Origin: Aliarcobacter trophiarum LMG 25534
GTDB taxonomy: Bacteria; Campylobacterota; Campylobacteria; Campylobacterales; Arcobacteraceae
DNA: 64,000 nucleotides
NCBI RefSeq assembly: GCF_003355515.1
Contig: NZ_CP031367.1
Location: 1,612,001-1,676,000, forward strand
Reading direction: 5' to 3'
The notes beneath the pieces are model-generated. The model was not told the origin of the DNA and did no database searches. It was given only the letters and a program-made list of their open reading frames with translations. The stretch's first letter is position 1. Every line of letters starts with the position of its first letter. The position numbers and the translations under genes were made by a program. Shown piece by piece: positions 40,921-49,252 of the stretch.

Positions 40921-41719
40921 AAAATATAGATTTTTAATAGCAAGAAGAGTAAGTCAAATCTCTATTATGGCTCTTTATATTGTAGCAAATATTTATGGGA
41001 TAAATATCTTAATGGGTAATTTAAGTACCTCTTTGGTTTTAAATACTATAACATTAAGTGACCCATTTGCAGTAATGCAAATGATTTTTGCAGGAGCTAT
41101 TATCTCTTTCGATATAGCTTTAGGAGCATTTATAGTTGCAATATTCTACTTTACAATAGGTGGAAGGTCATTTTGCTCTTGGGTTTGCCCTGTAAATATT
41201 ATAACTGATAGTGCAAACTATTTAAGAAGAGTTCTAAAATTTGATGAAGTACAAAAAAAACAACCAGCAACTAGAAACTTAAGATATTGGCTGATTTTAA
41301 TTAGTTTTATAATCTCATATTTTATGGGAGTTGCAGCTTTTGAACTTATCTCACCAGTATCTATGGTTCATAGAGGTTTAGTTTTTGGTCTAGGATTTGG
41401 ACTTGCAACAATTATTGTAATATTTTTATTTGATCTATTTGTTTTAAAAAATGGTTGGTGTGGGCATATTTGCCCTCTTGGTGGATTTTATTCACTAATT
41501 GGAAGATTTAGCCTGTTAAGAGTCCATCATAATCATGAAAAATGCACTGCTTGTATGAAGTGTAAAGTTGTATGCCCTGAAATTCAAGTTTTACATATGA
41601 TAGATAAAAGTAGTGAACCTGTTTTACAAGAGTGTACTTCGTGTGCTAGATGTATTGAGGTTTGTGATGATGATGCACTAAATTTCGAATTAAGAAATTA
41701 TATGAAGGAGAAAAAATGA
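40913..41719 (+). CDS. napH: Quinol dehydrogenase membrane component NapH
   Basis: Integral membrane iron-sulfur protein that oxidises menaquinol with NapG. Four TM helices, cytoplasmic CSWVCPVN and CGHICPLGG motifs, and two C-terminal ferredoxin clusters CTACMKCKVVCP and CTSCARCIEVCD. 268 residues. It overlaps napG by eight bases and napB by four (ATGA), so the genes are translationally coupled. Confidence 0.96.
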   Translation: MIKKYRFLIARRVSQISIMALYIVANIYGINILMGNLSTSLVLNTITLSDPFAVMQMIFAGAIISFDIALGAFIVAIFYFTIGGRSFCSWVCPVNIITDSANYLRRVLKFDEVQKKQPATRNLRYWLILISFIISYFMGVAAFELISPVSMVHRGLVFGLGFGLATIIVIFLFDLFVLKNGWCGHICPLGGFYSLIGRFSLLRVHHNHEKCTACMKCKVVCPEIQVLHMIDKSSEPVLQECTSCARCIEVCDDDALNFELRNYMKEKK

Positions 41720-42318
41720 AATTAACAAAATTAGCTTTGAGCCTAGTTGCCATTGCAACTCTTTTTACTTTTGCTTATGCAGCAAACAAGACTATAAAAG
41801 ATGACTCTATTGGTATTAGACAAGGTAGTCTTTTTCAAGAAGATAATGTTGTAGGAGATAAAACTCAATATAATACAGATGCAGCTGGAACTAGTACAAA
41901 AATAGATAGAGCATTTGAAAATGCTCCACCAATGATTTCACATGATACAGAAGGTATGCTTCCAATAACAATAGATAATAACCAATGTATCTCTTGTCAT
42001 GATCCAATGGTTGCTCCTAGTGTGAATGCAACTTCAATTCCGAAATCTCACTTTACAAATTTTAGAGAAGATGTAAGTATTGATAAAAAAGGTGAACTTG
42101 AAAGAGATGGTAAAATTTTAGCAAATAGTAGTGACATAAAAACTATTGTAAAACCACTTGACCATTTATCAAATGCTAGATTTAACTGTTCAGCATGTCA
42201 TGCACCACAATCAGATAGTAAAATTGTTCCAAAAAACAACTTTATCCCTGATTTTAGAGGTACTGATTTGAATAATAAATCAAATCTTATGGACAATGTA
42301 TCAGAGGGTGTTAAATAG
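41716..42318 (+). CDS. napB: Dihaem cytochrome c NapB
   Basis: Electron-transfer subunit that docks on NapA in the periplasm. Cleavable signal peptide (ending near AYA), then two haem motifs CISCH and CSACH with conserved His residues (PPMISHDTEG and FTNFRED regions). 200 residues. It overlaps napH by four bases; its TAG stop shares one base with the GTG start of napF. Confidence 0.96.
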   Translation: MKLTKLALSLVAIATLFTFAYAANKTIKDDSIGIRQGSLFQEDNVVGDKTQYNTDAAGTSTKIDRAFENAPPMISHDTEGMLPITIDNNQCISCHDPMVAPSVNATSIPKSHFTNFREDVSIDKKGELERDGKILANSSDIKTIVKPLDHLSNARFNCSACHAPQSDSKIVPKNNFIPDFRGTDLNNKSNLMDNVSEGVK

Positions 42319-42800
42319 TGCAAAGAAGAGAGCTTTTTAGCTCTCTTTCTAAATCTTTTAAGCAAAAAGATGAATTAAGAGCTATAAGACCACCTTACTT
42401 CAAAGATAGTAATCTTTTTTTGACAAACTGTATTTTATGTAGTTCTAAAGAGTGCGCAGAAGTTTGCCAAGAGAGTATTATAATAATTTTAGATGATGAA
42501 ACACCTAGTTTAGATTTTTCTAAAAGTGGCTGTACATATTGTGATTTATGCGCTATATCTTGTAGTGGTGAAGTTCTAAAAATAGAAGATAAAAAGCAAA
42601 TAGAAGTTAAAATAGAGATAGATATATTAACTTGTCTTTCTTGGCAAAATACAATGTGTTTTTCGTGCAAAGACCCATGTCTTGATAATGCTATTGAATT
42701 TTTAGGAATGTTTAGACCATCTATACAAAATAGCTGTACATCTTGTGGATTTTGTATAAAAGTATGTCCAACAAATGCAATAAAGGTAAAAAACTTATGA
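42318..42800 (+). CDS. napF: Ferredoxin-type protein NapF
   Basis: Cytoplasmic iron-sulfur protein thought to help mature NapA. Four cysteine clusters: CILCSSKECAEVCQ, CTYCDLCAISCS, CLSWQNTMCFSCKDPCLD and CTSCGFCIKVCP. 160 residues. The start is GTG at 42318, sharing a base with the napB stop. It overlaps napL by four bases. No signal peptide, as expected. Confidence 0.94.
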   Translation: MQRRELFSSLSKSFKQKDELRAIRPPYFKDSNLFLTNCILCSSKECAEVCQESIIIILDDETPSLDFSKSGCTYCDLCAISCSGEVLKIEDKKQIEVKIEIDILTCLSWQNTMCFSCKDPCLDNAIEFLGMFRPSIQNSCTSCGFCIKVCPTNAIKVKNL

Positions 42801-43762
42801 AATTAATAAAATATATTTTTATTTTTATTTTAACTCTAAATCTATATTCAAATGATATAAAAGAGCTAAAACCAAAATATAGTTTAAAAGCTAGTGGTGG
42901 AGTTACAAATTTGGTATTAAAAGATAACCTTCTTTTAGCTTCAACAGTAGTTGGAACTATTGATATTTTTGATATAAATAATAAAACTTTATTAAAAAAA
43001 ATAGAATTAGAAAAGATAAAAGATTTTACAAATAAAACAATCAATAGTAAAATTTATAGCACAGATATTATTGATGATAAAATACTAATTTTATCTCAAG
43101 GTGAAAGTGGTGGAAGAGATATTTTTATCTATGAGAATAATAAATTTGAGAATATAATAGATGCGAATGATAGACTTTTCATAGCCTATGCAAAATTTAT
43201 TGATAATGAAAATATAATCTATGCTCTTTTGTCAAATCAGATTTTTATATATAATATAAAAGATAAAAAGATAAAAAAAGAGCTTCAAGTATCTCAATCA
43301 TCTTTTTCACACTTTGTTTTAAATGAGAAAAAAGATACTCTTTTTGTAGCAGATGAGAGTGGAATAATCTCTCAAATAGATATAAAAAACCTACAAAAAA
43401 CAAAAACCTTTAAAGGACAAAATGTTGATAGAGTTTTTCAAGTAGATATAAAAAAAGATACAATTTTAACTGCAGGTCAAGATAGAAGAGCAGCTATTTA
43501 CTCTTTAGGTTTAGAAAAGCCTTACTTTTTATCAACTGATTTTTTAATCTATACAGTAGCTTTAAGCCCTAGTTCAAATAAAGCAGCATTTTGTTTTGAT
43601 GAAAAAAATAGTGTCGCAGTTTTCAATACAGTTACAAAAGAGATTTTATATAAATTAGTAGATAATAAGTCAATTCTGACAAATATCTTATTTTTAAATG
43701 AAGACGAAATTTTTGTTTCAAGTGATGATTTTAATATAAATGTTTACAATTTAAAGGAGTAA
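42797..43762 (+). CDS. napL: NapL, periplasmic beta-propeller-like accessory protein
   Basis: 321 residues with a signal peptide (MKLIKYIFIFILTLNLYS). Repeated blades of the type NLVLKDNLLLASTVVGTIDIFDI and TLFVADESGIISQIDI indicate a WD40-like propeller. NapL occurs only in Campylobacterota nap operons; its exact role in NapA maturation or electron flow is not settled. I chose the ATG at 42797 because it forms an ATGA overlap with the napF stop and begins the signal peptide; the in-frame ATG at 42743 lies inside napF. Confidence 0.9.
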   Translation: MKLIKYIFIFILTLNLYSNDIKELKPKYSLKASGGVTNLVLKDNLLLASTVVGTIDIFDINNKTLLKKIELEKIKDFTNKTINSKIYSTDIIDDKILILSQGESGGRDIFIYENNKFENIIDANDRLFIAYAKFIDNENIIYALLSNQIFIYNIKDKKIKKELQVSQSSFSHFVLNEKKDTLFVADESGIISQIDIKNLQKTKTFKGQNVDRVFQVDIKKDTILTAGQDRRAAIYSLGLEKPYFLSTDFLIYTVALSPSSNKAAFCFDEKNSVAVFNTVTKEILYKLVDNKSILTNILFLNEDEIFVSSDDFNINVYNLKE

Positions 43763-43765
43763 AAA

Positions 43766-44152
43766 ATGAATATTTCAAGTATAGTGGTACAAACTTTACC
43801 AAAATATCTCGATAGTGTAGTAGAAAATCTTAAAAAATCTGGTGTATGTGAGTATCATATGCATGATGAAAAAGGTAGAGTAATTGTTACTATAGAAGGT
43901 GTAAATGTAGAGGAAGAGTTAAAGAAACTTAAAGTAATTGAAGCTATTCCACATATTAGTAGTGCAGATATGCAGATGAGCTATAGCGAGGAGGAATTAT
44001 CAAGTCATATGGAAGTTTTAGAAAATGCTGATTTGGTTCCAAAAGTTTTAACTGATGAAAATATCAAAGTGGAAGATATAGTATATAGAGGCGATTTAAA
44101 GAAAAAAGATTTAATAGGATTTGCCAAAATTTTTGATTCTGCAAATAAATAA
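43766..44152 (+). CDS. napD: NapD chaperone
   Basis: Cytoplasmic chaperone that binds the NapA twin-arginine signal before export. 128 residues with the ferredoxin-like NapD fold: ISSIVVQTLPKYLDSVVENL at the start and VIVTIEGVNVEEELKKLKVIE. The C-terminal extension of about 40 residues is longer than in E. coli NapD (87 residues). Last gene of the nap operon, three bases after napL. No terminator is evident before the next gene. Confidence 0.93.
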   Translation: MNISSIVVQTLPKYLDSVVENLKKSGVCEYHMHDEKGRVIVTIEGVNVEEELKKLKVIEAIPHISSADMQMSYSEEELSSHMEVLENADLVPKVLTDENIKVEDIVYRGDLKKKDLIGFAKIFDSANK

Positions 44153-44198
44153 TAGCTGATATATAAAAATTATTAAATTAAAATTAATCTAATTTTTT

Positions 44199-44248
44199 TA
44201 TGATTTTTGATAAACTCTCCTAAATTATTAATTAATTTAGGGGAACAT
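44199..44248 (+). promoter_or_regulatory. -10 box and hairpin that buries the ribosome binding site of the GGDEF-EAL gene
   Basis: TATGAT (44199-44204) predicts a transcript starting near 44211. TCTCCTAAATTA (44216-44227) then pairs with TAATTTAGGGGA (44233-44244) over 12 positions (one G-U pair) around a 5-base loop. The right arm contains the whole AGGGGA ribosome binding site, four bases before the ATG. Confidence 0.6.
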
Positions 44249-45868
44249 ATGAAAACTCTACTAAGTTCTAAAACTCTTTTAGAATTAATTACCAAACACT
44301 CTCCTGATATGCTCTGGATAAAAGATTTAGAAGGTCGTTATCTATATGCAAATAGTGCTATTTGTAATGGTTTATTAATGGCAAAGCCGGATGAAGTTAT
44401 TGGAAAAACTGATGTTTTTTTTGCATTAAGAGAAAAAGAAAAATATAAAGAGGTAAAAGATTGGCATACCTTTGGAGAATTGTGTACTAATACAGATTTA
44501 GAAACTATAAAAGCCATGAAACCACTAAGATTTTTGGAACATGGAAATATAAAAGGGAAACTAACATATTTTGAAGTAGATAAAGCTCCATTTTTTGACG
44601 AACATAAGAATTTAATAGGAGTTATAGGAACAGCAAGAGATACTACTGAAGCGGTTTTATTAAAAAAGAGAAATAAACATCTTATGTATTTTGATCAACT
44701 TACAACACTTCCAAATAGACAAAAGATAATTTTAGATATTGAAAATAAAAAACCTAACTCTTCTATTGTTTTTAATATTGATAATTTTAAAGAGCTAAAT
44801 AATTTTTTTGGTACACAAAATGCTGATAAAATCTTAAAAGATATAGCCCTAAGATTTATAAAATACAATTATACAACTTATAGAATAGATGGTGATGAGT
44901 TTGCTATCCTATTTTTTGATGACAGAAATCTAGATGAGCTACAAAATGAGGCAAAAAAGATTATAAAGTTATTAGATAGTGAACCTTTTTATATAGAAGA
45001 TAAAACTATTTTAATCACCTTTTCAGTTGGCATTGCAAAAAGTAGTGAAAAACTTTTAACAAAAGTAGATATCGCAGTAAACAATGCAAAAACTTCAAAT
45101 AATCGTATATCTTTATACGAAGAGAGTGAAAATATTGAAGAGAAATACAAAGAAAATATTGAACTTGCAACTAAAATAAAAGAAGCAATTCTAGAAAAAA
45201 GAGTTATTTGTCACTATCAACCTTTACTAGATATTGAAACAAGTGAAATATACTCTTATGATAGTTTAGTAAGAATATTAAATAAAGATGGAACTATAAT
45301 ATCTCCATATAAGTTTTTAGAGTTCTCAAAAAAGATAAAGCTATACTCAAGTATCACAAAGATAGTTATAAGTGAAGCTTGTAAAACATTTCAAAATAGA
45401 GATGAAAAATTCTCTATAAATCTAAGTGTTGATGATATAAAAGATAAAAATACAGTTGAATATATCTTAAAAACTATACAAGATACAAATACAGCTTCAA
45501 GGGTAACTTTTGAAATTCTAGAATCTGAAGGTATTGAGAATTATGAAGAGGTTATCTCATTTATAAATCAAATAAAATATTTGGGAGCTAGGATTGCAAT
45601 AGATGATTTTGGTACAGGATATTCAAACTTCGAGCATCTTCTAAGATTAGATGTTGATTATATAAAAATAGATGGCTCTTTAATTAGAAACATAGTCTCA
45701 GATGATAAACATAAATTAATAGTTGAGACTATTGTAAGTTTTGCAAAAAAAATAGGAATTAAAACAGTTGCTGAATTCGTAAGTGATGATAATATTTTAG
45801 ATATTATAAAAGAGATAGGAATAAGCTGTGCTCAGGGGTATCATATAGGACAACCAAGGCAACTTTGA
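44249..45868 (+). CDS. PAS-GGDEF-EAL protein, both catalytic motifs degenerate
   Basis: 539 residues. A PAS domain (about 8-135) with HSPDMLWIKDLEGRYLYANS, a GGDEF domain (about 145-290) and an EAL domain (about 300-535). The GGDEF motif reads IDGDEF (213-218) and the preceding DxD reads NID. The EAL motif reads YDSLVR (337-342), with Glu replaced by Asp, although IDDFGTGYSN and KIDGSLI are kept. It may be a weak phosphodiesterase or a c-di-GMP receptor. I chose the ATG at 44249 with AGGGGA upstream; the ATG at 44207 would precede the hairpin. The next gene follows after one base. Confidence 0.87.
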   Translation: MKTLLSSKTLLELITKHSPDMLWIKDLEGRYLYANSAICNGLLMAKPDEVIGKTDVFFALREKEKYKEVKDWHTFGELCTNTDLETIKAMKPLRFLEHGNIKGKLTYFEVDKAPFFDEHKNLIGVIGTARDTTEAVLLKKRNKHLMYFDQLTTLPNRQKIILDIENKKPNSSIVFNIDNFKELNNFFGTQNADKILKDIALRFIKYNYTTYRIDGDEFAILFFDDRNLDELQNEAKKIIKLLDSEPFYIEDKTILITFSVGIAKSSEKLLTKVDIAVNNAKTSNNRISLYEESENIEEKYKENIELATKIKEAILEKRVICHYQPLLDIETSEIYSYDSLVRILNKDGTIISPYKFLEFSKKIKLYSSITKIVISEACKTFQNRDEKFSINLSVDDIKDKNTVEYILKTIQDTNTASRVTFEILESEGIENYEEVISFINQIKYLGARIAIDDFGTGYSNFEHLLRLDVDYIKIDGSLIRNIVSDDKHKLIVETIVSFAKKIGIKTVAEFVSDDNILDIIKEIGISCAQGYHIGQPRQL

Positions 45869-45869
45869 T

Positions 45870-46244
45870 ATGAAAAGATTACTATTTATTATTTTATTTT
45901 TTACCTTTTTAAACTCACAAAATATTCAAAAAGCTTTTTTGGTAGCAATTTATGATAAAAACAGAGTTGAAAATGTACAACATAAGATAAAAACAGATTT
46001 TGAATATAAAGGAGAAATCTTTTTTATAGTAGCTATTATAGGTTCTTACAATAAAAATACAAATATTGTTACAAAAATAAATGGTTCAAAAGGTAAGTTA
46101 ATAGATACAAAAGCACTTTACAATAACATAACAAAAAAGATATATGGGTATGAACTAACTTTCAAGCATTTAGATGTAAGAAAAGGTTATTTTGAAATTT
46201 TTATAGATGATAAACTATACGATACAAAGGTTTTTGTAAAATAA
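45870..46244 (+). CDS. Small exported protein of unknown function
   Basis: 124 residues: a signal peptide (MKRLLFIILFFTFLNS) followed by a probable beta-rich domain (EIFFIVAIIGSYNKNTNIVT, KIYGYELTFKHLDV, YFEIFIDDKLYDTKVFVK). I recognise no family. It starts one base after the GGDEF-EAL stop, so the two are surely co-transcribed; it may be a periplasmic partner of a c-di-GMP response. No cysteines for haem or lipid attachment. Confidence 0.72.
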   Translation: MKRLLFIILFFTFLNSQNIQKAFLVAIYDKNRVENVQHKIKTDFEYKGEIFFIVAIIGSYNKNTNIVTKINGSKGKLIDTKALYNNITKKIYGYELTFKHLDVRKGYFEIFIDDKLYDTKVFVK

Positions 46245-46328
46245 TTTTTACCAAACTGTCTGTTTTCTTACAAGTGTAGCATTAAAATAGCAAACTTTAA
46301 GTTTATAAAGTGTACTATTTCATTGATC

Positions 46329-46491
46329 AAGAGGTTTTATCTATAACTTATCTCTCCTTAGTTAAAATGTAGCAATTTTGGATAAAACCTCTTTCAAAGG
46401 TCGTTCTGTTAAATATTAAGTTTATGTAGAATTTTAATTTATTATTTAAAACTTAATTTTAAAGGGGGGGGGTCTCTCAACCCCTTTTTTT
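46329..46491 (+). ncRNA. Candidate structured RNA in a gene-free stretch
   Basis: The 300 bases between the small exported protein and serS hold no plausible gene. On the plus strand there are three successive inverted repeats: AAGAGGTTTTATC (46329-46341) with GATAAAACCTCTT (46381-46393); ATTAAGTTT (46415-46423) with AAACTTAAT (46449-46457); and a terminator at 46461-46491. The first loop contains TCTCCTT, the exact complement of the Shine-Dalgarno core AAGGAGA. A small regulatory RNA or a long 3' UTR would fit. The 5' end is a guess. Confidence 0.4.
46461..46491 (+). terminator. Terminator with a nine-G homopolymer in its stem
   Basis: AAA plus nine G (46464-46472), an 8-base loop, CCCC and seven T residues. 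The G run is longer than the C run, so the helix can slide. G tracts of this length are unstable in Campylobacterota. Confidence 0.75.
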
Positions 46492-46505
46492 CTCCCTTAA
46501 TAATT

Positions 46506-46532
46506 AAAAAAAGTGGTTTTTCCACCTTTTTT
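46506..46532 (-). terminator. Terminator of serS
   Basis: Minus-strand stem AAAAAAGGTGG with CCACTTTTTTT (one G-U pair) around AAAAA, 12 bases past the serS stop. It could also stop plus-strand transcription. Confidence 0.85.
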
Positions 46533-46544
46533 ATACTTTTATAT

Positions 46545-47786
46545 TTATTTAATATATGGTTTCAAGACTTCTGGAATTCTTACACTTCCATCTTCATTTT
46601 GATAATTTTCCATAATTGCTAAAAGTGTTCTTCCAACAGCTAAACTAGAACCATTTAAAGTATGAGCAAAGATATTTTTCTTTTCATCTTTATACCTAAT
46701 TTTTGCTCTTCTTGCTTGAAAATCTCTAGTATTTGAGATACTTGAAATCTCTCTAAATCTATTTTGTCCAGGTAACCAAACTTCCAAATCAATTGTAACT
46801 GCTGCACTAAATCCTAAATCTCCACTACAAAGCTGCACTTTTTGATGACAAAGACCAAGACTAGTTAGTAAATCACTCGCAGTTTGAACCATTTTAGAAA
46901 AAACCTCATCTGAACTTTCCTGAGATGTAATCGCTACCATTTCAACCTTATCAAACTGATGTTGTCTCATAAGTCCTCTTGTATCACGTCCTGCACTTCC
47001 TGCTTCTTTTCTAAAGCAAGGAGTATAAGATGTAAGTAAAATAGGCAATTCACTTTTGTCTAAAATCTCATCATTGTATAGATTTGTCAAAGTAACTTCA
47101 GCTGTTGGGATTAAGTATAAATCCTCACCCTCTATTTTAAACAGATCATCAGCAAACTTAGGAAGTTGCCCTGTTCCTAAAAGAGTATTTGAGTTTGCCA
47201 TAAATGGAACATACCACTCATTAAATCCTCTCTCTCTATTAAAATCAAGCATATAATTAATTAAAGCTCTTTCAAGTCTTGCGCCTTCTCCTTTAAGTGC
47301 TGTAAATCTTGATTTTGCTAGTTTTACACCTCTTTCAAAATCTAGCCAATCGCACTCTAAATCCCAATGCTCTTTAGGGATAAAAGAAAATTCTGGCTTA
47401 ACTCCAACAAGTTCTAAAACCACATTTTCACTCTCATCAGCTCCAAGTGGAACACTATTATCAGGAGTATTTGGTACTCCTAAAATAATAGAGCTTAAAT
47501 CATTTTCTAAATTCCTAACTTCTTCTTCCATATCTTGTTTTTTAATTTTTAAAGCATTAATTTTTGCTTGAAGTTCACTAATATCAAGATTCTCTTTTTT
47601 ATATTTTCCAAACTCTTTTGATAGAACATTTTGAGAAGCTGTTATCTCTTCCATCTCTTGTCTTTTTTGCTTTGTCTTTAGAGCTAAATCTTTTAAACTA
47701 TTTAAAAGTTCATTACTTACACCTTTTTTTTGTAAAGCTTGACTAATCTTTTCAAAATCATTTTGTAGTAGTTTTATATCTATCAT
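46545..47786 (-). CDS. serS: Seryl-tRNA synthetase
   Basis: Class II synthetase that charges tRNA-Ser. N-terminal antiparallel coiled coil (about 25-105), then class II motifs: motif 2 [20 protein letters not shown] and motif 3 [18 protein letters not shown]. 413 residues, normal length. ATG start. Monocistronic, with a TATAAT promoter and a strong terminator. Confidence 0.97.
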   Translation of the reverse strand: MIDIKLLQNDFEKISQALQKKGVSNELLNSLKDLALKTKQKRQEMEEITASQNVLSKEFGKYKKENLDISELQAKINALKIKKQDMEEEVRNLENDLSSIILGVPNTPDNSVPLGADESENVVLELVGVKPEFSFIPKEHWDLECDWLDFERGVKLAKSRFTALKGEGARLERALINYMLDFNRERGFNEWYVPFMANSNTLLGTGQLPKFADDLFKIEGEDLYLIPTAEVTLTNLYNDEILDKSELPILLTSYTPCFRKEAGSAGRDTRGLMRQHQFDKVEMVAITSQESSDEVFSKMVQTASDLLTSLGLCHQKVQLCSGDLGFSAAVTIDLEVWLPGQNRFREISSISNTRDFQARRAKIRYKDEKKNIFAHTLNGSSLAVGRTLLAIMENYQNEDGSVRIPEVLKPYIK

Positions 47787-47813
47787 ATTGTCTCTTTGTC
47801 TAATTTTTTGCCG

Positions 47814-47819
47814 ATTATA
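47814..47819 (-). promoter_or_regulatory. -10 box (TATAAT) for serS
   Basis: Perfect minus-strand TATAAT after a T-rich stretch, 27 bases before the serS ATG. Confidence 0.65.
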
Positions 47820-47978
47820 TCAAAAAAACTCAGCAATAAAACTGAAATAGTTAATATGAAACCAAATTGTATTAAACTAAAATTTTATTTTACGACTTAG
47901 TTTAAATAATTACATCTTCTACTATATGGTCTATAAATAATTTGATAAATTAGGACTTTTAAGATTAATTAAAAAATA

Positions 47979-49235
47979 TTATAAATTTAATTCTAACCTT
48001 GCAATAGCACCACTTTTACCATCTTCTCTATTTTTTATAGAGATTTTTGCATTTAGTGCATCACTTGCTATTTTTGCCAAATACAATCCTAGCCCTACCC
48101 CATTCTCTTTTCCAAGCTTCTTAAATGGGGCAAAAACATCTATATTTTCGTTTATTCCAATTCCTTCATCAATTACACTTAATACTATTTTATTCTCTAT
48201 TTTTTTAAATTTAATTTTTATAGTTTTACCGTTTGGCGTAAATTTTATGGCATTTTGTACAAAATTTTGCAAAATCTGATTAAAAAGTGTCTCTTGAATA
48301 AGAAGTTGAAAACTAGAGACATTTGAGCTAAACTTAATTATAATACTCTTTTTAGAGGCTAACATATTATAATCATTTGTTTTATATTTTATAAACTCTA
48401 CTAAATCAATATTTTTTGGTTGTTCAAATTGGGCACCTTCAGTTCTTCCAATATCTAAGATAGAGCTAATCATAATATTCATTCCATCTATCTCTTTTAT
48501 TGTAAGCTTTATTGCATCTTCATATTGAGAAATTTCTCTAGGTTTTTTAAGCATTAACTCATTTTTTAGTTTCATAACTGCAAGTGGTGTTTTAAGTTCA
48601 TGAGCTATTCCTATATAAAGCTCTTTTTTAAATTTTAAATAAGTTCCTATTCTATTTGTAAGTGAATTTATAGAAGTTGCAAGTGTTAAGAACTCTTGAG
48701 GTAAGCCTTTTGTATCAACTTGTGAAAGAGAGTTTTCATCCATATTTGATAATTTTTTATTAATCCCTATAATTGGTTTTAAAAGTGATTTTGAAACCAC
48801 TAAAGAGTAAATAATCATTAGAATAAAACCTGGAATTGCAAGAGCAAAAAAGTTCTTGATAATAACAGAATATAAAATATCTTTCTCTAAAGTTATATCT
48901 TTTGTAATCTCTAATGTTGCTCCATCATGCATTGGAAACTCTATTTTAATGAAGGCTCTATTTTTATTTACAAATTTAGAAAATTTAAAATTATCTATTT
49001 TTTTGCTTGTAGAAAGTTCTATTATTTGAGAGTGTGAGACTACATTTTGAAACTTATCAAAACGTATATAACCTTTTTCTATCTGTTTTGCTTGAAATAA
49101 TAGGTTATCTTGAAGATTGTCATAAAATGAAACTCTTGAATACTCAAAAAATATAAAGGATAGTATAACAACAAATAAAGAGGTAGCAAATATAAGTTTT
49201 AGATAAAACTCTCTATATATGCTTCTACTCTCCAT
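47979..49235 (-). CDS. Sensor histidine kinase
   Basis: 418 residues. TM1 (about 15-34), a periplasmic sensor (35-125), TM2 (about 127-149), a HAMP-like linker, the phosphoacceptor His212 in AHELKTPLAV, and a HATPase domain with NFVQNAIKF, DEGIGI and GVGLGLYLAK. It lies 17 bases after an HsrA/CosR-type response regulator on the same strand, so it is probably that regulator's cognate kinase. The ligand is unknown. Confidence 0.92.
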   Translation of the reverse strand: MESRSIYREFYLKLIFATSLFVVILSFIFFEYSRVSFYDNLQDNLLFQAKQIEKGYIRFDKFQNVVSHSQIIELSTSKKIDNFKFSKFVNKNRAFIKIEFPMHDGATLEITKDITLEKDILYSVIIKNFFALAIPGFILMIIYSLVVSKSLLKPIIGINKKLSNMDENSLSQVDTKGLPQEFLTLATSINSLTNRIGTYLKFKKELYIGIAHELKTPLAVMKLKNELMLKKPREISQYEDAIKLTIKEIDGMNIMISSILDIGRTEGAQFEQPKNIDLVEFIKYKTNDYNMLASKKSIIIKFSSNVSSFQLLIQETLFNQILQNFVQNAIKFTPNGKTIKIKFKKIENKIVLSVIDEGIGINENIDVFAPFKKLGKENGVGLGLYLAKIASDALNAKISIKNREDGKSGAIARLELNL

Positions 49236-49252
49236 AATAAATTAATTTAATT

